Source of the DNA: ZC4RG35 sp040878345
GTDB taxonomy: Bacteria > Actinomycetota > Acidimicrobiia > Spongiisociales > ZC4RG35
DNA: 64,000 nucleotides
NCBI GenBank assembly: GCA_040878345.1
Contig: JBBDML010000014.1
Coordinates: forward strand, 55,863 to 119,862
Direction of reading: 5' to 3'
The position numbers were made by a program, and so were the translations under genes. Below, piece by piece: positions 1 through 7,550 of this stretch (position 1 is the first letter of the stretch; each line of letters begins with the position of its first letter). A model generated the notes under the pieces. The model made no database searches. It saw only the letters and a list, made by a program, of their open reading frames with translations, and was not told the DNA's origin.

Positions 1-620
1 ACGGTCACCGAGGCAAAGGACCGGAGTGCCCCACGACTGGCGTCGTAACGGTGAATCGCCTTCATGAGGGCCATGAGAGCCACCTGCTCGAGGTCATCAT
101 CCTGGATCCCCTTCCCCCGATACCGACGGGCGATCGACGAGGCCAGAGGCTGGTAACGCCTGATCAGCTCCTCGACGAAGACCGGGTCCTCGTCGATTCT
201 CCCTACCAACTCATCGTCGTCGAGGTCGGTAGGCGACAGCGAGACCGCGCCAGGGGTGCGAGTCTCGAACCAAACGGTAAGGATCCCATCCTCGTGGGAG
301 GTTCCCCATGCACGGGCCATGCTCTCCACGATCCGGAACCCAAATCCCTTTGTGACCTGACCCAAGGGGCCGTTGGCAGGGTGGCTGACAGAGATCCGCA
401 CCGACACGTCTTTGGCCTCCACGGTGACGTCGACGGTCTCGGCCTCGGCGTGCTGGATCGCATTGGCCACCAGCTCGGTGGCGATGAGTGCGACCTCCGC
501 CGCACGCATCGAGTCGAGTCGCACGCTTTGGGCGAGGAAGGCCCTGATCTCGGAAGCCGATCCCGGGCGAAGATCGAAGGAGCTGGTCTCGATCAGCCCC
601 GTTGGAGCTCGATCGCCCAT
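1..620 (-). CDS. RsbW-like ATPase fused to SigB/SigF-type sigma factor (3' end beyond window)
   Basis: The reading frame is open from the ATG at 620 to the left edge, about 206 codons. Residues 10-125 form a GHKL/HATPase_c_2 anti-sigma kinase domain, with N-box ELVANAIQHA (about 49-58) and glycine box GFGFRIVESMARAWG (about 92-106). Without any stop, residues 133-206 continue as sigma-70 region 1.2/2, with ELIRRYQPLASSIARRYRGKG and DDDLEQVALMALMKAIHRYD, the pattern of SigB/SigF/SigG stress sigma factors. In known systems the kinase and sigma are separate proteins; here they are one chain. The aspartate usual after the N-box strand is replaced by HPANGP, so kinase activity is uncertain. The start overlaps the end of the upstream gene and has GGAGAG before it. 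It is last in a STAS / ATPase-like / fusion operon. Regions 3-4 lie outside the window. Confidence 0.85.
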   Translation of the reverse strand, partial: MGDRAPTGLIETSSFDLRPGSASEIRAFLAQSVRLDSMRAAEVALIATELVANAIQHAEAETVDVTVEAKDVSVRISVSHPANGPLGQVTKGFGFRIVESMARAWGTSHEDGILTVWFETRTPGAVSLSPTDLDDDELVGRIDEDPVFVEELIRRYQPLASSIARRYRGKGIQDDDLEQVALMALMKAIHRYDASRGALRSFASVT

Positions 621-916
621 CTCTCTCCATCCAGTCGAAGACTGTCGCCTAGGAGGAGCTTGCCCGCATCTGGGACGTTCAGGGCGCAATTCCCCGAGAT
701 GGTGGCGCCCCCGTCCTTGAGGACCGCCTCGATCTCGATCGGGGTGCCCGCCTCGACCAAACCTGAGGCGATGTCCGACACCGCCACCCGGGCGTCATCG
801 ATGCTGTGCCCTTCGACACCCACCGCCCCGAGGATTCGACCCACGAACACCCGGCACATGGCCACCGAGCCGGGCACAGGCTCGAGACGGATCGTTATCG
901 GGTCCGACGACCTCAA
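593..916 (-). CDS. degenerate RsbW-like (GHKL-fold) small protein
   Basis: This 107-residue protein lies between a STAS gene (stop overlaps this start as ATGA) and the ATPase-sigma fusion (its start lies inside this 3' end), so the three are probably translationally coupled. Residues 8-55 resemble the N-terminal half of HATPase_c_2 anti-sigma kinases: RLEPVPGSVAMCRVFVGRIL followed by a helix with DDARVAVSDIASGLVEAG where the N-box should be. The expected Glu/Asn pair of the N-box is not clear and no glycine-rich ATP lid is visible, so it probably does not bind ATP. It may be a catalytically dead adaptor that binds the STAS protein or the sigma fusion. Family membership is by eye only. Confidence 0.7.
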   Translation of the reverse strand: MRSSDPITIRLEPVPGSVAMCRVFVGRILGAVGVEGHSIDDARVAVSDIASGLVEAGTPIEIEAVLKDGGATISGNCALNVPDAGKLLLGDSLRLDGERWAIELQRG

Positions 917-1251
917 TGGGCAGCCGCTTCTTCCACCGATCCATGCACGTCAAGATGCGGGAGGAGGCCTGTGACATCCAGGAGCCGGGCTATAGGCCCG
1001 CCTGAAACCGCCAGCTTGAACGCCTGGCCGTTCGATGCCATCCCCTCCTTAGTGGCCAGCAGCAGGCGCAGACCACTGGAGTCCATGAACTCGGTGGAGG
1101 TGAGATCGAGGATCAGTCCGAATTCCTTTGGCGCGAGAGCATCGATCGCGGCGCCGAGTTGGTCGATGGTGGCGAGATCGACCTCCCCGAGGACGCTCAT
1201 CACATGGAAACCAGCCTCATGGTCGGTCTCGACCTCGAGGGTGAGAGCCAT
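913..1251 (-). CDS. STAS-domain anti-sigma factor antagonist (RsbV/SpoIIAA type)
   Basis: A single STAS domain fills this 112-residue protein: VLGEVDLATIDQLGAAI (about 19-35), the strand LILDLTSTEF, then FMDSSGLRLLLATKE, whose DSSG is the conserved phosphorylation loop of RsbV/SpoIIAA. In partner switching the dephosphorylated form binds the RsbW kinase and frees sigma, and phosphorylation by RsbW switches it off. It is first in a coupled operon with a degenerate ATPase-like gene and the ATPase-sigma fusion, so the fused kinase domain is its likely partner. A divergent ATPase-like gene starts only 24 bp away, leaving little room for two conventional promoters. Confidence 0.9.
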   Translation of the reverse strand: MALTLEVETDHEAGFHVMSVLGEVDLATIDQLGAAIDALAPKEFGLILDLTSTEFMDSSGLRLLLATKEGMASNGQAFKLAVSGGPIARLLDVTGLLPHLDVHGSVEEAAAH

Positions 1252-1275
1252 CCGATGATCCTATCATCGGGGCTG

Positions 1276-1623
1276 ATGCACCGTTTCGAGCTGACGATCC
1301 CACCCAGCCCAGCCTGGATCGATCTGGCACGTGACCTGGTCGCAACCGGGGCCACCCCGCTAGACCTGGGGCTCGATCGCTTCCAGGATCTCCTGGTGAT
1401 CACGACCCACACCGTGTCCGAGGCGGTCGAGACCCCCGGGGCGAGCTCCGTCATGATGCGCATGGGGATCGGCGACCAGCGTCTCGAGTTGAGCATCGAG
1501 ACCAAAGGCGGCGTCTCGGGCCCCTTCGAGGTCTCCGACCTGGTCCTCTCGGTTCTCGCCGACGAGCATCGGCGTGAGGTCACAGACGACGGCCTCAAGG
1601 TCGACCTCGCCATCCATCGCTGA
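1276..1623 (+). CDS. degenerate RsbW-like small protein, divergent from the STAS operon
   Basis: This protein of about 115 residues begins MHRFELTIPPSPAWIDLARDL, the usual opening of HATPase_c_2 anti-sigma kinases, followed by a helix around LQ/DLLVITTHTVSEAVE where the N-box would be. The later part has strands (MGIGDQRLELSIETKG) but no glycine-rich lid. It therefore resembles the short protein encoded at 593-916 and may be another non-catalytic relative. An upstream in-frame ATG at 1255 is also possible; 1276 was chosen because the protein then starts at the conserved strand. Stop at 1621-1623. A stress-type promoter and another gene follow downstream. Confidence 0.65.
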   Translation: MHRFELTIPPSPAWIDLARDLVATGATPLDLGLDRFQDLLVITTHTVSEAVETPGASSVMMRMGIGDQRLELSIETKGGVSGPFEVSDLVLSVLADEHRREVTDDGLKVDLAIHR

Positions 1624-1645
1624 CCCCTACTCCTGTCCACTTTCT

Positions 1646-1671
1646 GTTTCGAGCTCCTGTTCGTCGGGTAT
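1646..1671 (+). promoter_or_regulatory. SigB/SigF-type promoter
   Basis: GTTT at 1646-1649 and GGGTAT at 1666-1671 with a 16-bp spacer match the SigF/SigB consensus (GTTT-N15-17-GGGTAT). The -10 lies 24 bp upstream of the ATG of the membrane protein at 1696, which also has a strong AAGGAGG ribosome site. Confidence 0.65.
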
Positions 1672-1695
1672 CTGAGGAGCGAACAAGGAGGACAC

Positions 1696-2307
1696 ATGCA
1701 ACGGGAACACAGACGTAACCGGGACTTGGTCCGGGGACGGGAGGCCACGAGGTCGAGCGTGGCGGAGAGTTTCGGAGGCCTCGACACGCCGGCCGCATTA
1801 GGAGGGCTGTTCGCCGCACTGGGGATGCTGGCTTTCGTGGGCGCGCTGATCGCGGCGACTTCGATCCCCATCCAGCTCAATGCATTCGATGTCGAGGGAA
1901 ACCGCGAGCAGCTGGGCTGGGCGGGCATCGCAATCGGGGCATTGGTGGTCTTCGCGTCCTTCTTCTTCGGAGGTTGGGTCGCCGGCCGCGTCGCCCGGTT
2001 CAACGGGGTGATGAATGGCGCGGGCGTCGGGCTGTGGATGGTGTTGCTGATGGCAGTGTCGGCAACGGCCGGCGTCTTCATCGAGGAGCGTTACAACATC
2101 CTCCAGTCGGCGGCCCTGCCGGACTGGTTCAGTCAGATCAGCGGCGATGATGTGGCGAGGCTGGCAATAGCTGCCGGGATCCTCGGCCTCCTCGCGATAT
2201 TCGCCGGCGCCATGCTTGGCGGCGCCGTGGGTGGGAATTACAACCGTAAGGTTGACGCCGCCCTGACCGACAGGTCGACGCTGCTCGACAACGGTATACG
2301 GAGTTAG
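1696..2307 (+). CDS. four-helix membrane protein (YrzE/TIGR04086-like)
   Basis: This 203-residue integral membrane protein has four hydrophobic segments: about 34-56 (AALGGLFAALGMLAFVGALI), 74-97 (GIAIGALVVFASFFFGGWVAG), 105-127 and 157-180 (AAGILGLLAIFAGAMLGGAVGG). The glycine-rich helix pattern with GGWVAGRVARF and a closing GAMLGGAVGG recalls the small TIGR04086/YrzE group, whose function is unknown. An AAGGAGG ribosome site lies 5 bp before the ATG. A SigB/SigF-type promoter sits just upstream, so envelope-stress expression is a reasonable inference. Confidence 0.8.
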   Translation: MQREHRRNRDLVRGREATRSSVAESFGGLDTPAALGGLFAALGMLAFVGALIAATSIPIQLNAFDVEGNREQLGWAGIAIGALVVFASFFFGGWVAGRVARFNGVMNGAGVGLWMVLLMAVSATAGVFIEERYNILQSAALPDWFSQISGDDVARLAIAAGILGLLAIFAGAMLGGAVGGNYNRKVDAALTDRSTLLDNGIRS

Positions 2308-2423
2308 GACACTCTCCTCCCCGGGAGAACAACAAAGAGAGGGCACCAAGCCTGGCTTCTACCCCACCTCAGGCCCTGGCAACCCGGCCGCTCGAGAGTC
2401 CGGCCGGATCACGTCTCACCCGG

Positions 2424-2449
2424 GTTTGGCCCCTCCCGGCCTCGGGTAT
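2424..2449 (+). promoter_or_regulatory. SigB/SigF-type promoter of the glycan cluster
   Basis: GTTT at 2424-2427 and GGGTAT at 2444-2449 are separated by 16 bp, a perfect fit to the stress sigma consensus. The -10 is 15 bp upstream of the ATG at 2465; the ribosome site GGAGG (2451-2455) falls between them, giving a very short leader. Confidence 0.65.
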
Positions 2450-2464
2450 GGAGGACTCATCCCC

Positions 2465-3622
2465 ATGAGAGAGCCAATGTCCGTCAGGTCGATGTCGTCA
2501 CGCCGTCCCACCCGGGTCGGGATGGTGTCCACCTACCCCCCGACTCGTTGCGGGATAGGCAATTTCACCGCCTCTCTCGTCGACTCTCTCACCGACGTGG
2601 CCCCTGGAGTCGAAGTCGACGTGGTCAGGCTCGTCGAGCACCGAGCTTCGGTGGCCTCGCTCGGTACCGACTCCATCGAGATCGACCCCAACAGCCCGGT
2701 CAGTCTGCGGGCTGCGGCCAGATTCCTCAATCGCCGCGACCTGGCCATCCTCCAGCATGAGTACGGCATCTACGGGAGAGACGACGGGATGGCCGTGCTC
2801 GACCTGCTTCGCCTCATCGATGTCCCCAAGTTGGCGGTTCTCCACACGGTGTTGCGATCGCCTGGTCGACGTCAGAGACAGATCGTCGAAGGCATCAACC
2901 GGCAGGCCCGGTTGGTAGTCATCTCCGAGACGGCGCGCCAGATCCTCGAGGGAACGTATGGCATCCCGGCGGGGGAGGTCACCATGATTCCCCATGGGGG
3001 CCATTGGAAACCTCAAGCCCTTAACGACTCACCGCGCAGCCGACTCATCACGTGGGGCCTACTTGGCCCAGGGAAGGGTCTCGAGAGATCCATCGAGAGC
3101 ATCGGCCATCTGCGTGATCTCGGGTTCGACGCTCAGTACCGGATCCTGGGCAGGACCCACCCCGAGGTGGTGAGGAGGGAAGGCCATGCCTACCGGAGAC
3201 GTCTCGAATCGCTGGTGGCCAGGTTGGGCCTGGGTCAACAGATCGAGTTCATCGATCGTTATCTCGACGATTGGGAGCTCGGTCGGATGGTGGCGAGCTC
3301 CGACGTGGTCGTGGTCCCCTACGACAACACCGAGCAGGTGTCGTCAGGGGTCATAACCGAAGCCTTGGGGATCGGGAGGCCCGTGGTGGCGACGAGGTTC
3401 CCCTATGCGATCGAGATGCTGTCCGACGGAGCCGGGATCGTGGTCCGCCACGACAGCCTGGCCATGGCTCAGGCCATCGCCGCTCTCCTCGGCGACGACG
3501 AGCGATACCTAAGGGCGGCCCGGGCGGCAGCGAGGATGTCCGGGAGCCTCTCTTGGGGAGCGGTCGCAGAGCGCTACGCCGGTCTCATGCAAGGGATTGC
3601 CCCGCAGCTGGCGACCGCCTGA
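2465..3622 (+). CDS. GT4-family glycosyltransferase
   Basis: This protein of about 385 residues has a GT-B fold. The N-terminal Rossmann part opens with VGMVSTYPPTRCGIGNFT, the classic GT4 acceptor-side glycine loop. The C-terminal donor half has LITWGLLGPGKGLERSIESI, then YDNTEQVSSGVITEALGIGRPVVATRFP, the EX7E-type nucleotide-sugar region. It should be a retaining cytosolic transferase; the sugar is not determinable. Start ATG 2465 was preferred to an in-frame TTG at 2426 because GGAGG precedes it by 9 bp and a stress promoter -10 lies in between. It is followed 59 bp later by a GH130 mannoside phosphorylase, suggesting shared mannose-containing glycan metabolism. Confidence 0.88.
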   Translation: MREPMSVRSMSSRRPTRVGMVSTYPPTRCGIGNFTASLVDSLTDVAPGVEVDVVRLVEHRASVASLGTDSIEIDPNSPVSLRAAARFLNRRDLAILQHEYGIYGRDDGMAVLDLLRLIDVPKLAVLHTVLRSPGRRQRQIVEGINRQARLVVISETARQILEGTYGIPAGEVTMIPHGGHWKPQALNDSPRSRLITWGLLGPGKGLERSIESIGHLRDLGFDAQYRILGRTHPEVVRREGHAYRRRLESLVARLGLGQQIEFIDRYLDDWELGRMVASSDVVVVPYDNTEQVSSGVITEALGIGRPVVATRFPYAIEMLSDGAGIVVRHDSLAMAQAIAALLGDDERYLRAARAAARMSGSLSWGAVAERYAGLMQGIAPQLATA

Positions 3623-3681
3623 CCGACGATTCGTGCGGAGATGACTCGCCATCGGGCCGTTTTCGGTGAGAATGGCCGACG

Positions 3682-5136
3682 GTGTCGAAGACCACAGAGC
3701 ACTCACTGAGCATCGAGCCCGACTCAAACCGGGTGATCGCTCGGCCCTTCTTTCCGGGCTCAGCGGGCTCCGACACCGAGCCAAGCCGCCTCGCCTCGAT
3801 CGTCGATCGAATCCTTGCTTGGCCTGAGGGCGACCGGGCTCGGTTGTTGACCGAGGTGCGGGAACGATCACGGACGAGGTACGCCCAGGTCGAGGCCACC
3901 TGGCTCCGGCATTTCGAGTTGGCTAGGGGCCCTCTCCCTTGGCTGGATCAAGTTGCCGACGGTGATCTGAGGCTGCTGATCGGCGCCTTCCTCACCCAGG
4001 GCTACGCCTATGAGGCGGTGGCGCTGACCAACCCGTCGATGGTCCCGTTCGGAGAGTCCAACGGAGGTGCCCTGTCGTTCATCATGAGCGCCCGGGCCAT
4101 TGGTGAAGGGCATGTCTCATCGATCGCCTTCTTCACCGGATCGGTGGATGCAGCAGGTGCGGTCGACCTCGACCCGCGCTCCGAGCACGTCAGCAATGGG
4201 ACTCGGGAGTTCGGCTGGGTCGAGAAGGAGTCGTTCGCAGTCCAGATCGAAGAGCTCGACCTGCCCGCCCAACTCATCGGGCGTGTGCTGGAATCGCTGG
4301 ACGACCGGTTCTCCAAAGACGACCTAAACCGGGTTCTGAACGAGTTGTCGGAGAGCGATGTCGAGCCGGCCGACGGCATCGACTCGATCAGAAGGGTGCG
4401 ATGGCTCGCTGCCTCCAACTATGAGATCTCCTTTGACGCCTCCTCCCCCATCTCCGAGCATCTCCTGTCACCAGGAATCCCAATCGAGAGCAACGGCATG
4501 GAGGATGCCCGGTTCGTTCGATTCGTCGACGATGACGGCTCAGTCATCTACTACGCCACCTACACCGCCTTCGATGGGAGGCTGATCCTCCCTCAGCTGA
4601 TCGAAACCACCGACTTCCACCACTTCCGGATCGGCACCCTCACCGGGCCCACGGTGCACCACAAAGGGATGGCCCTGTTCCCGCGGAAGGTCGAGGGGGA
4701 ATACCTGTCCCTCTCTCGTCATGACCATGAGAAGACCTTCTTGATGAGAAGTGACGACATCCACACCTGGTCCAATGCCGAGGTGCTCTTTGGCCCCGAG
4801 CGAGCCTGGGAGCTGATCCAGACCGGCAACTGCGGGTCACCCATCGAGACCGAAGCCGGGTGGCTGGTCATCACTCACGGGGTCGGTGCCATGAGGAGAT
4901 ACGTCCTCGGGGCGGTGCTGCTCGATCTCGACGAGCCCGCCAAAGTGCTGGCCCGCCTGGACCAGCCTCTGCTCGAGCCGGAGCCGACCGAGACCGCCGG
5001 CTACGTCCCCGACGTCGTGTACTCATGCGGCAGCATGGTTCACAACGGATTCCTGGTCCTACCGTACGGGTACTCCGACCACGGGATCCGGGTGATGGTC
5101 ACCCAACTCGGGCAGGTGCTCGACCGGATGACGTAG
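3682..5136 (+). CDS. GH130-family beta-mannoside phosphorylase/hydrolase
   Basis: This 484-residue protein carries GH130 five-bladed propeller hallmarks: LTNPSMVPFGES (about 113-124), GMEDARFVRFVDDDG (about 272-286), YYATYTAFDGRL, KGMALFPRKVEG and QTGNCGSPIETEAGWLVI. Family members phosphorolyse beta-1,4- or beta-1,2-mannosides to mannose-1-phosphate, and some subfamilies hydrolyse instead. It has an extra N-terminal helical region of about 100 residues, as in larger GH130 members. No signal peptide is seen, so it acts on intracellular oligosaccharides. Start is GTG 3682. The 3' end overlaps the convergent GT4 gene by 38 bp. The neighbouring GT4 genes suggest a stress-related mannoside made and recycled by this cluster. 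Confidence 0.88.
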   Translation: MSKTTEHSLSIEPDSNRVIARPFFPGSAGSDTEPSRLASIVDRILAWPEGDRARLLTEVRERSRTRYAQVEATWLRHFELARGPLPWLDQVADGDLRLLIGAFLTQGYAYEAVALTNPSMVPFGESNGGALSFIMSARAIGEGHVSSIAFFTGSVDAAGAVDLDPRSEHVSNGTREFGWVEKESFAVQIEELDLPAQLIGRVLESLDDRFSKDDLNRVLNELSESDVEPADGIDSIRRVRWLAASNYEISFDASSPISEHLLSPGIPIESNGMEDARFVRFVDDDGSVIYYATYTAFDGRLILPQLIETTDFHHFRIGTLTGPTVHHKGMALFPRKVEGEYLSLSRHDHEKTFLMRSDDIHTWSNAEVLFGPERAWELIQTGNCGSPIETEAGWLVITHGVGAMRRYVLGAVLLDLDEPAKVLARLDQPLLEPEPTETAGYVPDVVYSCGSMVHNGFLVLPYGYSDHGIRVMVTQLGQVLDRMT

Positions 5137-6154
5137 AAACGATCCGGTCATAGATCATCCCGTACTCGGAGGCCATTCTGGTGTCACTGAACCGGGTGGC
5201 GGCCCGGGCGCGACAAGCCAGTCTCGACAGTGAGCCGACCTTCGGGACGGAGGCCACCGCGGCGGGGATGTCGTCGACCAAGAAACCTGTGACCCCTTCC
5301 TCGACAATCTCCTCCATCGCCCCGCGTCGCCAGGCGATCACCGGGGTCCCTGCAGCCAGACTCTCCACCACAACCAGGCCGAACGGCTCTTCCCAACGCA
5401 AAGGCATGAGCATGGCATGCGCCTCGCCCAAGAGAGCTGCGACGTCGTGCCGGTCGAGGGGCCCGAGATACTCGACATCTGGCCCCGCCAGGTCGAGCCC
5501 GTCGAAGAAGGCACGATGGCGGTCCTCAACCACTCCGGCCATCCGCAGCCGCATCCCGGCGAGGCGGGCGGTCTCGATGGCCAGATCCGGGCCCTTCTCC
5601 GGCGCGATGCGCCCCACAAATGCCAGATACCCGCCGTCACCTTCGCCCAGAGGGAAGTCGTTGACACGGATCCCATTGGCGACGGTGGCGACATAACGGA
5701 GCTCGGGGAGAAACCTCCGCTCCGACTGGCTCAGTGAGACGAAAGCCTCGTCTCGGTACCGTCTGAGGAGGGGGTGATTGGCCTGATCCCATGCCACGCC
5801 ATGCAAAGTGCTCAACAGCCGACCGGGGATGAGGCTGCTGTAGACGAGGGCATGGACGTGCAAGTGGGAGTGGATCAGATCGATGGAGAGGTCGCGAGCG
5901 GCTTCTATGGCAATCGCCAGATGGGTCTCCTCCATGAGACGCGGGTCGGCACCAGGCAGCGCGCTCAATGGGCCCTCGACTGTCTCCACCAAGTGGGCGC
6001 CGGTCTTGGATCCTGAGGGGGCGAAGAGCGTGACATCGACACCGAGCTCGACCAGGCGCTCCGTCAGGTCGTGTGTCACCCGTTCCCACGGCCCGTAACC
6101 ATCCGGTTCATATGGATGTGAGATCGGCGGGATCATCCCCACCCGAGGGCTCAT
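5099..6154 (-). CDS. GT4-family glycosyltransferase
   Basis: This protein of about 351 residues starts MSPRVGMIPPISHPYEPDGYG at 6154 (ATGA overlap with the upstream gene). GT-B features are LIHSHLHVHALVYSS in the N-half, then GYLAFVGRIAPEKGPDLAIE, MLMPLRWEEPFGLVVVESLAAG and TPVIAWRRGAMEEIV in the donor half, where the EPFGLVVVE glutamates are the GT4 nucleotide-sugar motif. A longer frame upstream exists but is antisense-like composition and lies inside the preceding gene. It is coupled to the helical-barrel protein and faces the GH130 gene. Retaining, cytosolic; donor and acceptor unknown. Confidence 0.88.
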   Translation of the reverse strand: MSPRVGMIPPISHPYEPDGYGPWERVTHDLTERLVELGVDVTLFAPSGSKTGAHLVETVEGPLSALPGADPRLMEETHLAIAIEAARDLSIDLIHSHLHVHALVYSSLIPGRLLSTLHGVAWDQANHPLLRRYRDEAFVSLSQSERRFLPELRYVATVANGIRVNDFPLGEGDGGYLAFVGRIAPEKGPDLAIETARLAGMRLRMAGVVEDRHRAFFDGLDLAGPDVEYLGPLDRHDVAALLGEAHAMLMPLRWEEPFGLVVVESLAAGTPVIAWRRGAMEEIVEEGVTGFLVDDIPAAVASVPKVGSLSRLACRARAATRFSDTRMASEYGMIYDRIVSTSSGRAPARVG

Positions 6155-7158
6155 ACCGAGGCTTCGACCTGTGAGCTCGCCAGTGCCTGCAGTGCCCCCA
6201 GCGCCGACAGTGTCGACTCTGCGCCCCGATTCAAGTTGGCGCCACTGGCCTCGAGACCATCGAAACCGGCGCCGGTGGCTGCCTCGTAGAGATCGACTCC
6301 CATGTCGTTGCGCCCCAGAAACCAATACGCCGCGTCCTGGAGGCCAAAGGACCAGTGGGCGGAGCCGTCCACCCGGCTGGCTGCGAGACATGCGTCGGCC
6401 ATACCCCAAGCCTCGATGGGTTGTTGCCCGAAGGCAGGTGATGGATCGCCGGGTCCTCGTCCGCCGACCGGGGTGAAGCTGAACCATCCTTCGCTCCCCC
6501 GCTCGACACCGATCAGCCAATCGAGCAAGGCGAGCCCGTGTTCGATCATGGGTGCGTTGTCGAGCACCGCGCCCGCAGCGAGGAGAGCATGGGGGAGACG
6601 GGCGTTGTCGTAGGTCAATGATGCCTCAGGCCACGACCATCGCCTCCCCTTGGCTCGGGGCAGTCTTGGGCAGACCCGGTTGAGGAAAGCCTCCATCGCC
6701 CACTCGACCTCCACCGGGAATGTGTGTGAGCCGATAGCCCGTGCCACGCCCAACACCCCATAACAGTTCGGCATGAGATGCGTGGAGTTGAGATCGAGGC
6801 CGGCGAGGAACGCCGCCATTCCATCTTGGGTGATGGCGTCGGCGTCGATCATCGATCCCAAGCCCCAGAGAGCGCGACCGTGGGCATCGTCCGATCCTCG
6901 ACGGTCCAGCCACTTCCCATGTCGAGACATGCGATTGTGCCAGCCAAGCGCGACCCGGCCATTCACCACGAAGTCCAGGTAGGGGCGAGACTCGCTCACC
7001 AGGTCGCTCGCCAGCCCGTTGGCCAGAACCACCAAGGCGCGGGCGTTGTCATCGGTGGTGTAGCCGTGCTCCAAACGCGGCCGGTCATGCTCGGCGTGCT
7101 CGAACAGCCCGTGTGGCCCCGTCAGCTTGCGGAGGTGGTCTCGACTGAGGTCGGGCAC
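6151..7158 (-). CDS. (alpha/alpha)6-barrel glycosidase-like protein of mannoside clusters
   Basis: The core (from the GTG at 7158, about 335 residues) has LFEHAEHDRPRLEHGYTTDD, GKWLDRRGSDDAHGRALWGL, SWPEASLTYDNARLPHALL and FGQQPIEAWGMADACLA, with repeated acidic/aromatic motifs of alpha-toroid glycosidase-like proteins. I associate homologues with GT4 and GH130 genes, often annotated as glycosyltransferase; the reaction is unknown. An in-frame TTG at 7284 would add a proline-rich tail that overlaps a separate small gene, so I prefer 7158, but no clear ribosome site supports either. The stop overlaps the start of the GT4 gene (ATGA), so the two are coupled. Confidence 0.75.
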   Translation of the reverse strand: MPDLSRDHLRKLTGPHGLFEHAEHDRPRLEHGYTTDDNARALVVLANGLASDLVSESRPYLDFVVNGRVALGWHNRMSRHGKWLDRRGSDDAHGRALWGLGSMIDADAITQDGMAAFLAGLDLNSTHLMPNCYGVLGVARAIGSHTFPVEVEWAMEAFLNRVCPRLPRAKGRRWSWPEASLTYDNARLPHALLAAGAVLDNAPMIEHGLALLDWLIGVERGSEGWFSFTPVGGRGPGDPSPAFGQQPIEAWGMADACLAASRVDGSAHWSFGLQDAAYWFLGRNDMGVDLYEAATGAGFDGLEASGANLNRGAESTLSALGALQALASSQVEASV

Positions 7159-7168
7159 GAGCGGGGTG

Positions 7169-7447
7169 TCAAACGAGTGCGAAGGGTGGATGACAGGGCT
7201 CCTCTCTGGGGGTGACGGGCCCCATTGCTGGGGTGGGTGGGGTCCGGGTGAGTGGGACGGCGGTGTGGGCGACCTCGTAGTCAACCGGCTCGACCTCGGA
7301 GATGCTCGCCTCTTCGATCAGACCGAGGGCGACGCGTCCGGCGATGCCCATCGCAGCCTCTTGGCCGAGCTCAGAGATCAGATGAGCCAACCCGTTTGCG
7401 AAACAGTGGACTGCGGAGTCGCTCGGGAGCGCTTCGGGCTCTGGCAT
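7169..7447 (-). CDS. small acidic protein of unknown function
   Basis: This frame of about 92 residues starts MPEPEALPSDSAVHCFANGL and has a helical middle (LAHLISELGQEAAMGIAGRV ALGLIEEASI region) with acidic bias, then a proline-rich tail. I do not recognise a family. A SigB/SigF-type -10 (GGGTAA, 7461-7456) overlaps the upstream in-frame ATG at 7456, so the ATG at 7447 would be the first start on that transcript, nearly leaderless. It ends 11 bp before the preferred start of the helical-barrel gene and would be first in that operon. Confidence 0.45.
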   Translation of the reverse strand: MPEPEALPSDSAVHCFANGLAHLISELGQEAAMGIAGRVALGLIEEASISEVEPVDYEVAHTAVPLTRTPPTPAMGPVTPREEPCHPPFALV

Positions 7448-7455
7448 GCCTGGCA

Positions 7456-7480
7456 TTACCCACTATTCCCCTTCCCAAAC
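7456..7480 (-). promoter_or_regulatory. SigB/SigF-type promoter, reverse strand
   Basis: On the minus strand GTTT (7480-7477) is followed after 15 bp by GGGTAA (7461-7456). It points into the small acidic gene and the glycosidase-like/GT4 genes. It is back to back with a second such promoter on the plus strand 7 bp away. Confidence 0.55.
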
Positions 7481-7487
7481 TTGCCCC

Positions 7488-7513
7488 GTTTGGCGATGAC
7501 CGATGCCGGGTAG
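7488..7513 (+). promoter_or_regulatory. SigB/SigF-type promoter, forward strand
   Basis: GTTT at 7488-7491 and GGGTAG at 7508-7513 with a 16-bp spacer. It lies 37 bp upstream of the ATG of a 49-residue membrane protein. Confidence 0.6.
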
Positions 7514-7550
7514 ACGGCCAGAGGTAAGCGTTACCTGAAGGAGAAGAGAT

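Noticed and set aside
211..630. Separate anti-sigma or other proteins in the two alternative minus frames at the left edge
   Set aside because: Their translations are Arg/Pro-rich shadows; the third frame carries both ATPase and sigma motifs continuously.
5099..6520. Longer start for the GT4 gene (beyond 6154)
   Set aside because: The extension lies inside the coupled upstream gene and has shadow composition; ATG 6154 with an ATGA overlap fits better.
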